A stretch of 64,000 nucleotides of DNA from a bacterium MS4 (GTDB taxonomy: Bacteria; Bacillota; Clostridia; Oscillospirales; Acutalibacteraceae). The position numbers and the translations under genes were made by a program. The DNA is taken from NCBI GenBank assembly GCA_000752215.1, contig CCFG01000011.1:379109-443108 (forward strand). Direction: 5' to 3'. The notes beneath the pieces are model-generated. The model made no database searches. It was not told the origin of the DNA and worked only from the letters and a program-made list of their open reading frames with translations. Each line of letters opens with the position of its first letter. The first letter of the stretch is position 1. Below are positions 58,299-64,000 of the stretch, piece by piece.

Positions 58299-58326
58299 TT
58301 GACTTCTCCTGTTTTTGTGCTATAAT
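58299..58326 (+). promoter_or_regulatory. Sigma-A promoter of the cold-shock gene
   Basis: TTGACT (58299-58304), a 16-base spacer and perfect TATAAT (58321-58326). The predicted 5' leader is about 120 bases. Confidence 0.8.
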
Positions 58327-58357
58327 AGATATGTATTCTAAATGTACCAATGGAACT

Positions 58358-58419
58358 CGCATATTTATGTAAGTCATTGACCGTTTAATGATTTACATAA
58401 ATGTGCGGTTTTTTATTTT
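58358..58419 (+). promoter_or_regulatory. 21-bp hairpin plus U-tract in the cold-shock 5' leader
   Basis: 58358-58378 pairs with 58387-58407 along 21 positions (two G-T wobbles, loop of 8), followed by TTTTTTATTTT. It has the form of an intrinsic terminator sitting inside the leader, 35 bases before the cold-shock ORF. Confidence 0.75.
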
Positions 58420-58453
58420 ACATGCGGATATAATATATTTGGAGGTGCTTTTT

Positions 58454-58666
58454 ATGAATAAAGGTACAGTAAAATGGTTTAATCAGGATAAAGGATTTGG
58501 ATTTATTTCCAACGACGAAGGCGGGGACGATGTGTTTGTCCATTTTTCCGCTATTACCGGTCAGGGATATAAATCTTTAACGGAAGGTCAGAAAGTTACT
58601 TTCGACACCGAGACAGATCCTCGCAACGGGAAACTGAAAGCTGCCAATGTTACTGTTGTACAATAA
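58454..58666 (+). CDS. Cold-shock protein (CspA family)
   Basis: Single-stranded RNA/DNA-binding chaperone. 70 residues: [20 protein letters not shown] includes RNP1 (KGFGFI), and RNP2 is VFVHFS. ATG at 58454 has GGAGG 9 bases upstream. It has its own promoter and a long structured leader, as cold-induced csp genes often do. Confidence 0.97.
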   Translation: MNKGTVKWFNQDKGFGFISNDEGGDDVFVHFSAITGQGYKSLTEGQKVTFDTETDPRNGKLKAANVTVVQ

Positions 58667-58708
58667 CATTATGAAGCAAAGAAGGTCAAATTTTTCATAA
58701 AAATAAAT

Positions 58709-58737
58709 TTGACAATCAAGCTGGTATCCTGTATACT
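58709..58737 (+). promoter_or_regulatory. Sigma-A promoter of the zinc-ribbon gene
   Basis: Perfect TTGACA (58709-58714), a 17-base spacer and TATACT (58732-58737). A 9-bp hairpin (TGCCTGACC/GGTCAGGCA, 58746-58767) lies in the predicted leader. Confidence 0.8.
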
Positions 58738-58793
58738 GACAATAGTGCCTGACCTCACGGTCAGGCATATATTTTAAAAACGAGGTACTTCAA

Positions 58794-59066
58794 TTGTTTA
58801 ACAAAGACAAAACCCTGACATGCAGAGACTGCGGACAAGAATTCGTATTCACCGCAAGTGAACAGGACTTCTTCGCTGAAAAAGGATTCACTAATGAACC
58901 CACACGCTGCAAGGACTGCCGCAATGCCCGCAAAAACGCCGGAAAACCCCAGCGTGAAATGTTTGACGCTGTCTGCGCTTCCTGCGGAACAACCTGCAAG
59001 GTTCCTTTCCGTCCTAGGGACGACCGCCCGGTTTACTGTAGCGAATGCTTTTCCAAGCAAAGATAA
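58794..59066 (+). CDS. Zinc-ribbon protein
   Basis: 90 residues with eight cysteines in four CxxC pairs: LTCRDCGQEF (about residue 9), RCKDCRNARK (39), AVCASCGTTCKVPF (60) and VYCSECF (81). The N-terminal half matches the probable zinc-ribbon domain common in Clostridia; the second half is a CxxC domain with the PFxPRxDRPVYC style. Likely a small RNA/DNA- or protein-binding zinc protein. Start is TTG at 58794 with ACGAGG upstream. It follows the cold-shock gene but has its own promoter. Confidence 0.85.
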   Translation: MFNKDKTLTCRDCGQEFVFTASEQDFFAEKGFTNEPTRCKDCRNARKNAGKPQREMFDAVCASCGTTCKVPFRPRDDRPVYCSECFSKQR

Positions 59067-59086
59067 TTCAAGAATACCGATTGCTG

Positions 59087-59114
59087 AAGTACGCCGTTTA
59101 CGGCGTACTTTTTT
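59087..59114 (+). terminator. Terminator of the zinc-ribbon gene
   Basis: AAGTACGCCG and CGGCGTACTT around TTTA, followed by TTTT. Confidence 0.85.
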
Positions 59115-59197
59115 GTCAATATTTCTCTTTCTTCAACCACACTATGGATTTATATTTCTATGTTATAATAAAAGAAATACACTTAGGAGGTGCTCTA

Positions 59198-59350
59198 TTG
59201 AATACAAAGAAAAAAGCAATGCTGAAAAGCAAATTATTGGTATACAAGGTTTGCTATCAGCAGGCTGAAAAACAAAAGGACCATACACGCATGGACAAGA
59301 TTGAAGTTTTCATAGACGAACTCCAGGAAGAAATCGATAGTATGGACTGA
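59198..59350 (+). CDS. 50-residue Lys/Glu-rich helical protein of unknown function
   Basis: Starts at TTG 59198 (MNTKKKAMLKSKLLVYKVCY) with AGGAGGTG ideally placed upstream. Amphipathic helix pattern, ending ELQEEIDSMD. A TATAAT at 59164 may be its -10. Not recognised. Confidence 0.55.
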   Translation: MNTKKKAMLKSKLLVYKVCYQQAEKQKDHTRMDKIEVFIDELQEEIDSMD

Positions 59351-59380
59351 ATGAGCGGCAATGCCCGTTCCTAATAACCG

Positions 59381-59449
59381 CCTCCGCTTGGTTGAACCAG
59401 ATGCGGCTTAAAAAGCCATGTCTGTTTTCATGAAGCCGGAGGTCTTTTT
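59381..59449 (+). terminator. Branched terminator-like hairpin
   Basis: Outer stem CCTCCGCTT with AAGCCGGAGG (one bulged C). Inner small stems are TGGTT/AACCA, GGCTT/AAGCC and CATG/CATG. It is followed by TCTTTTT. Confidence 0.55.
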
Positions 59450-59542
59450 CTGTCTGCAGACTGCCGTCCATATCTTAACCGCATGATTGATATCGCTTCC
59501 GCGCTATGATAAAATGGAAAAAACACATATCAGGAGGACACC

Positions 59543-60469
59543 ATGTCAAAAATTCGTATTGGAATGATCGGACTTGGAAATATAGCGCAGAAGGTTTATC
59601 TCCCGTTTCTTTCCGCGGAAAAAAACTGGACTTTGGCCGGGGGATACAGCCCTACGGAATGGAAAAGGAGCCAGCTGTGCGGCATGTACCGGATTAAAGC
59701 GTTCCCCAGTCTGACGGATTTGCTGAGGGAGACGGACGCCGTATTCGTATCCTCGTCAACGGAGTCCCACTATGAAATCGTTTCAGAAGCTTTGAAGCAC
59801 GGAAAAGACGTATATGTAGACAAACCGCTTGCGGCTACCTCCGACGAAGCGGAACAGCTCGCGGATCTCAGCCTGCGATACGGCAGAAAGCTGATGGTCG
59901 GGTTCAACCGCAGATTTGCACCGATGTATGTCCGGGCAAAAAACATGACGGACGCCGGCACGGCGCTGATTCGGCTGGAAAAGCACCGGGCGGACTCCAT
60001 CCGGTCCGAAAATTATAGAATCACAATGCTGGACGACTATATTCATCTGGCAGACACCGCCCGCTGGTTCGCCGAGCCCGAGGACGGCAGCCAGATCGGC
60101 GGTTCCGTCAAGGTGAATGAAAATCAGGAACTGATTTTTGCCCGGCACCAATATAAAGCGGAAAACGGCTGTACCGTCTTTTTGGACATGCACCGGAAAG
60201 CCGGTACCAATCTGGAAAGAATCGAGGTTCTCACCGAAGGGGCCCTCGTGCGGGTCTTGGACATGGATACTTTTGAAACCGAAGCCGGAGGAAAAACGGA
60301 AACGGAAACTCCGCCGGCCTGGGAAACCATTTTAAAACGCAAGGGATTTGAAGGGGCCATTCTCCATTTTATCAATTCCATTGAGGGAAATACCCAGCCG
60401 CTGGTAAACGGCGAGGAAGCATTGAAAACCCAAAGGCTTCTGGACACGATGATGCATATCGGAAATTAG
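59543..60469 (+). CDS. Gfo/Idh/MocA family oxidoreductase
   Basis: NAD(P)-dependent sugar or inositol-type dehydrogenase, substrate unknown. 308 residues. The N-terminal Rossmann motif is RIGMIGLGNIAQKVYLPFL (residues 4-22), then DVYVDKPLAATSDEAEQLA with the EKP-like DKP lysine, and VGFNRRFAPMYVRAK. The C-terminal alpha/beta domain has DDYIHLADTARWF carrying the catalytic-type histidine. ATG at 59543 has AGGAGG upstream. The 3' end overlaps the convergent HD-GYP gene by 4 bases. Confidence 0.88.
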   Translation: MSKIRIGMIGLGNIAQKVYLPFLSAEKNWTLAGGYSPTEWKRSQLCGMYRIKAFPSLTDLLRETDAVFVSSSTESHYEIVSEALKHGKDVYVDKPLAATSDEAEQLADLSLRYGRKLMVGFNRRFAPMYVRAKNMTDAGTALIRLEKHRADSIRSENYRITMLDDYIHLADTARWFAEPEDGSQIGGSVKVNENQELIFARHQYKAENGCTVFLDMHRKAGTNLERIEVLTEGALVRVLDMDTFETEAGGKTETETPPAWETILKRKGFEGAILHFINSIEGNTQPLVNGEEALKTQRLLDTMMHIGN

Positions 60470-61662
60470 GCCGTCGCGCAAGCCGCTTCAAAAATGGAAT
60501 TGATATCTTCTACAATGGAAGCGTCGATCAAGTCGTGCTCCGACATGTTCCGCATCAGCATAATCGCCCTGCTGTGCGGCATAGCCGGACGGTACGGCCT
60601 GTCCTCCGTCAGGGCCTGGTAGATATCCACGCAACACAGAAGCCGGGAATTAAAGTCAAGCCTGTTCCCGTCAAATCCATACGGGTACCCCTTCCCGTTC
60701 AGCTTTTCATGATGATTGGCCGCCCAGTCGGCGATCTCTTCAAACCCTGTGATTTCTTCCAGCGTTTTGCGGGTATAAAACGGATGGGACTGTATGACCG
60801 CGATTTCATTCGCATCCAGAGTACCGGGTTTGTCCAGAATTTCATTGGGTATCATCAATTTTCCCAGATCGTGCAGATCAGCGGCAATCCGCATTTTCCA
60901 ATAGGTTTCTCTGTCAAATTCATAATAATCGCACAGAATCCCGGTCTTCTCACTGATCCCACGCGAATGCGAACCGGTAAACGGCGATTTGGCGTCAATA
61001 ATATTGCTGAATATTCTGGAAACCGTGCGCATTTCCTGATAGCTGAACTCCCTGTGGACGGTGGGGGTAACTACGCGCAGCGCCTGGAATACGAAATTGT
61101 CATCCATATTCAGCCAGAATTCAATATTTCTGCTCAGCTCCAGAAAAACATCGATAAAATCGGGGTCGAAAATCGGGAATTTTTTAACCCGGGCTTCGAT
61201 ATCGGCGTGTTTCCTTCCCTCGGAAAAATAGATGGCGACGAAATCGGCCAGAGCAATAATCCTTGAAAACATCGGGATTTTCTTGCCGGAAACGCCGAAA
61301 AATCCGCTGCCGTCATAATGCTCGTGATGATAGAGAATAACATTCGGTATTTTATGAAAGAAAGGGAAAAAATTAATGTTTTTCTCCCCCTCCACGCAAT
61401 GCATCCTGTCGAGTTCCGCTTTTCTGTAGTTTTCAATGCCATCTACCTGGATCAGTGCTTTGGTCACGCCGTTATCGTGCAGAAGCGAATAGGAAATCAG
61501 GTCGAACAATTCCGTATTGGATAAATTGATTTTCTGCCCGATTCTTGCGGCAATATAGGCCACCCTTCTGCCGTGATTGGTAACGTCGCTGATTAAATCC
61601 TTTTCTACGAAGTCAAGCGTATAGGAAAGAGAATTCAATAGTTCATTTACATTAAAATCCAT
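60466..61662 (-). CDS. HD-GYP domain protein with second HD domain
   Basis: Probable cyclic-di-GMP phosphodiesterase. 398 residues from ATG at 61662 (MDFNVNELL, GGAG upstream). The N-terminal part holds an HD-like domain (NHGRRVAYIAARIG, LLHDNGVTKAL, HHEHYDGSGFFG). The C-terminal part is the HD-GYP domain (GSHSRGISEKTGILC, DLHDLGKLMIPNEILDKPG, NHHEKLNGKGYPYGFDGN). Both halves keep His-Asp pairs. No membrane or sensor domain, so the protein is cytosolic. Convergent with the oxidoreductase gene. Confidence 0.9.
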   Translation of the reverse strand: MDFNVNELLNSLSYTLDFVEKDLISDVTNHGRRVAYIAARIGQKINLSNTELFDLISYSLLHDNGVTKALIQVDGIENYRKAELDRMHCVEGEKNINFFPFFHKIPNVILYHHEHYDGSGFFGVSGKKIPMFSRIIALADFVAIYFSEGRKHADIEARVKKFPIFDPDFIDVFLELSRNIEFWLNMDDNFVFQALRVVTPTVHREFSYQEMRTVSRIFSNIIDAKSPFTGSHSRGISEKTGILCDYYEFDRETYWKMRIAADLHDLGKLMIPNEILDKPGTLDANEIAVIQSHPFYTRKTLEEITGFEEIADWAANHHEKLNGKGYPYGFDGNRLDFNSRLLCCVDIYQALTEDRPYRPAMPHSRAIMLMRNMSEHDLIDASIVEDINSIFEAACATA

Positions 61663-61887
61663 GATCACAATCTCCATGTTTGCAGTTTGGTAAATTATAA
61701 CATTTATTTTATAATAATACAAGAAATGACTTTTTATGACCATGTATCAAAATTTACAGATTTTAAATCTAAAAAATCCACCCACGCTGCACAAACCTCC
61801 CTTTCCGCCTGCGTCTAAGCAAGCGGAAAAACGGGCATATTCCTGACAGAAATATCCTTTTTATTCTGTTTGGTCAGGAGGATTTGC

Positions 61888-62280
61888 ATGAAGAAAAACA
61901 AAAAAAATTTCTGGTTCATTTTTTTCACTGTGGCTATTCTGTCTTTTACGCTGATCTATCTCGGTATAAAATATCTGCTCGGAAATCCGGTCACCCTGCA
62001 GAATATTGCCGCATATATCATCCTTTCCCTGATTTTCGGCGCCGTCTCCTCCGTTTTGTATCTGCTGCAGCTGAAAATCATGTGCTTTGTCTTCGTGCTG
62101 GGTCTTTTCGTGGGATACCTTGATATGTTCCGGACATTTCTGGGAAGCAGAAGCGGGTGGGAGGACCTGGCCGGCCTTTTATCCCTGTTCACCTGGATGG
62201 CCATCGGGCTTTGCGCCGGCACCGTATTGCAGTTCCTCTCCTATTGTTATCACAAAATCCGGTATCGCGGAAAAGACTGA
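61888..62280 (+). CDS. Small integral membrane protein of unknown function
   Basis: 130 residues with four hydrophobic segments (about 9-30, 39-58, 62-80 and 98-120) and a basic tail. ATG at 61888 has AGGAGG 6 bases upstream. CCTGAC (near 61842) could pair with GTCAGG at the edge of the ribosome site. No family recognised. Confidence 0.6.
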   Translation: MKKNKKNFWFIFFTVAILSFTLIYLGIKYLLGNPVTLQNIAAYIILSLIFGAVSSVLYLLQLKIMCFVFVLGLFVGYLDMFRTFLGSRSGWEDLAGLLSLFTWMAIGLCAGTVLQFLSYCYHKIRYRGKD

Positions 62281-62352
62281 ACGTTTTGTCATGCCGAGGG
62301 CGGATGCATCATAAGATTTGATAAGAATCATAATTGGAAGAGGTGCATCCTT

Positions 62353-62844
62353 ATGCTGGTTGAGATACCGTATAACCGGGAACAGGTAGCCGAATACGCC
62401 AAAACGTGGGCTCTTTTGAGGAACCGCGCCTTTATGAATTTCGATAAAATGGGCGGCGACTGTACCAATTTTGCCTCGCAGTGCATTTATGCCGGAAGCA
62501 GGGTGATGAATTACACCCCCATTTTCGGCTGGTACTACAAAAGCAGCAATGACCGTACCCCTTCGTGGAGCGGCGTTCAATATCTTTTTAATTTCCTGAC
62601 GACAAACAAGGAAGCGGGACCTTATGCGGAGCAGGTCGACGTAAGCTCCCTGGAGGTTGGGGATATTGTTCAGCTCGGCAACGCCGAAAACCACTTTTAC
62701 CATTCCCCCGTCGTTGTTGGCATCACTGAGCAGGATATTTTTATCGCCGCCCATACGTACGACGCATACATGCGGCCGCTGAGCAGCTATTTTTACAGTA
62801 CCATCCGTTACTTACATATCAAAGGCGTAAGGAAATATCAATGA
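62353..62844 (+). CDS. Putative amidase-domain (Amidase_6-like) protein
   Basis: 163 residues. The motif GGDCTNFASQCIYAG (about residues 35-49) gives a catalytic-type Cys, and HSPVVVGITEQ with AAHTYDAY gives histidines, in the style of Amidase_6 cysteine hydrolases linked to cell-wall or spore work. No signal peptide. ATG at 62353 has AGAGGTG upstream. Activity is inferred from motifs only. Confidence 0.8.
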   Translation: MLVEIPYNREQVAEYAKTWALLRNRAFMNFDKMGGDCTNFASQCIYAGSRVMNYTPIFGWYYKSSNDRTPSWSGVQYLFNFLTTNKEAGPYAEQVDVSSLEVGDIVQLGNAENHFYHSPVVVGITEQDIFIAAHTYDAYMRPLSSYFYSTIRYLHIKGVRKYQ

Positions 62845-62963
62845 AATTTTTCCGGAGCTTGAAAAAGAGAACAGCATGTTTTCGAAAATCATTTACAAAT
62901 ACTTCCAATAATGATAGAATGAAATAGCTATGAACAGGCAATTTGAAGGAAAGGCAGATTTGT

Positions 62964-63272
62964 ATGGGAGTAAAACTGAAAAATTTGATGGAATCCCTGC
63001 TTTTGACCAAAATGGACGAGGTAATCGATAAGCTGGATTGCTGTAAATGTGAAAAATGCCGGATGGACATCGCTTCTTACGCATTGAACAGACTCCCGCC
63101 CAAATATGTTGCCACCTATGAAGGCGAGGTTTATTCCAAGCTGGATACGCTGTCCACACAGTATGAAACGGATTTGCTCAACGCATTGTTTCAGGCCGCA
63201 AAGGTGGTTTCGGAAAACCCTCACCATACTCTTCCCACTGAAATTTCTTCTGAAAATAATACGCAAAAATAA
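62964..63272 (+). CDS. comFB: Late competence protein ComFB-like
   Basis: 102 residues. It contains the ComFB pattern MESLLLTKMDEVIDKLDCCKCEKCRMDIASYALNRLPPKYV-like (the CxxC...C cysteines at about 32-38 and the NRLPPKYV motif). ComFB-family proteins were found in the comF operon and some bind cyclic-di-nucleotides; the role here is unknown. The start is ATG at 62964 (MGVKLKNL) with GGAAAGG upstream. Confidence 0.8.
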   Translation: MGVKLKNLMESLLLTKMDEVIDKLDCCKCEKCRMDIASYALNRLPPKYVATYEGEVYSKLDTLSTQYETDLLNALFQAAKVVSENPHHTLPTEISSENNTQK

Positions 63273-63313
63273 AAGGAGTTCCGCCAGAAAAACGGAACTC
63301 CTTTTATTTTTTT
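63266..63313. terminator. Bidirectional terminator between comFB and pfkA
   Basis: AAAAGGAGTTCCG (63271-63283) and CGGAACTCCTTTT (63293-63305), with T runs on either side. It serves both convergent genes. Confidence 0.85.
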
Positions 63314-63315
63314 AA

Positions 63316-64000
63316 TCAGATTGAAATTTTTAGCGCTATGTCGTACAGGCTCCTGTCAAAAACGCGCTCCATCTCAAGCGCTTCCGTAATATCCAGATCA
63401 ACGATCTTGCCATTCTGCATCACAACGACCCTGTTGCCCCGGCCTTTGTACAGAAGATCGGCGGCATGGAATCCCATCACGCTACCGGCCACACGGTCAC
63501 GGAGCGTGGGCGACCCGCCGCGCTGTACATGGCCAAGTACCGTAGCCCTGGTTTCGATCCCCGTCTTTTCTTCAATATCCTTTGCCAGCTTGTCTACTCC
63601 ACCGACGCCCTCAGCCACCACAATGATAAAATGCTTTTTACCCGTTTTCTGGGTAAACATCATACGGTTGATGATGTCCGTCTGAAAATCGAAGGGAACT
63701 TCCGGAACAAGGATGGTCGTTGCACCGACCGCAATGCCGGTCTGGAGTGCCAGATCCCCGCATTTCCTGCCCATTACTTCTACAACACTGCAGCGGTCAT
63801 GCGACTCGGTCGTATCGCGCAGACGGTCAACCATCTCCACGGCCGTGTTCATGGCGGTGTCAAAGCCAATGGTATATTCACTGGCGGCAATGTCGTTGTC
63901 AATCGTACCCGGCACGCCTACGCAGGGAATTCCTTCCTTGGTAAGGTCGCGCGCACCGCGGAAAGAACCGTCTCCGCCAATGACCACGATGCCCTCGATG
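63316..64000 (-). CDS. pfkA: ATP-dependent 6-phosphofructokinase (5' end outside window)
   Basis: Canonical PfkA glycolytic enzyme, about 228 residues visible. VVIGGDGSFRGA carries the ATP-type GGDGS, and GVPGTIDNDIAASEYT carries the catalytic aspartate with Gly-type PGTIDND. Further motifs: VVEVMGRKCGDLAL and LGHVQRGGSPTLRDRV. The N-terminal part (about 90 residues) lies beyond base 64000. It contrasts with the divergent PFK at 17973. Confidence 0.95.
   Translation of the reverse strand, partial: IEGIVVIGGDGSFRGARDLTKEGIPCVGVPGTIDNDIAASEYTIGFDTAMNTAVEMVDRLRDTTESHDRCSVVEVMGRKCGDLALQTGIAVGATTILVPEVPFDFQTDIINRMMFTQKTGKKHFIIVVAEGVGGVDKLAKDIEEKTGIETRATVLGHVQRGGSPTLRDRVAGSVMGFHAADLLYKGRGNRVVVMQNGKIVDLDITEALEMERVFDRSLYDIALKISI

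Overview
The window looks like a chromosome segment of an anaerobic clostridium (Bacillota, Clostridia, probably the Oscillospirales/Ruminococcaceae side). This rests on the gene set and order: divIVA-ylmH-sepF-yggS next to miaA-mutL-mutS-miaB, secDF-recJ-rel, three CBO0543-type membrane proteins, bacteriohemerythrin, an ECF S-component beside type III pantothenate kinase, strong AGGAGG ribosome sites and frequent TTG/GTG starts. The species cannot be fixed from sequence alone. The host DNA looks GC-balanced; the stretch at about 35.5-46.8 kb is visibly more AT-rich.

Layout. 1-9.6 kb (minus strand): rel (partial), recJ, secF, secD, a PLP aminotransferase, hemerythrin and asnS. 9.8-13 kb: tRNA-Ser(GGA), the first copy of a nested palindromic repeat, an acetyltransferase, a glycosyltransferase and a TauE-type exporter. 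13.1-19.3 kb: larE, then a plus-strand ppx-ppk-pfk-small membrane protein group. 33.5-19.5 kb (minus strand): one long co-directional block, miaB, ylbF-like, mutS, an acetyltransferase, mutL, miaA, an HlyD-like adaptor, yggS, sepF, ylmH, divIVA, lspA, rluD and comEA, covering mismatch repair, tRNA modification and cell division. 33.6-35.2 kb: a glycosyltransferase and a TetR regulator.

35.49-46.82 kb is an 11.3-kb integrated element at the 3' end of tRNA-Ala(GGC). It has an 11-bp direct repeat (TGCTCCACCAA) at both ends and a large serine recombinase at the right end. It carries an HNH-Vsr-Dcm restriction/repair cassette, a HUH Rep and FtsK-like module, three XRE regulators, a 32-bp perfect operator palindrome and a secreted seven-repeat RCC1 protein. 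Joining the two ends in silico gives a 49-bp attP-like site with inverted 10-bp arms.

47-50.7 kb: LysR regulator with a triple half-site operator, MFS carrier and CoA-transferase. 51-53.3 kb: three related membrane proteins and a CBS protein. 53.4-59.4 kb: several very small proteins (two share a WWWF...PRR motif), the ECF S-component/coaX pair, an amino-acid permease, a structured leader, cold-shock protein and zinc-ribbon protein. 59.5-64 kb: Gfo/Idh/MocA oxidoreductase, HD-GYP protein, membrane protein, amidase-domain protein, ComFB and the start-truncated pfkA.

Four copies (three full, one deleted) of a 66-104 bp intergenic repeat with TA-ended inverted termini are scattered through the host DNA and look like a small non-autonomous transposon family. 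No CRISPR array or rRNA gene was seen.
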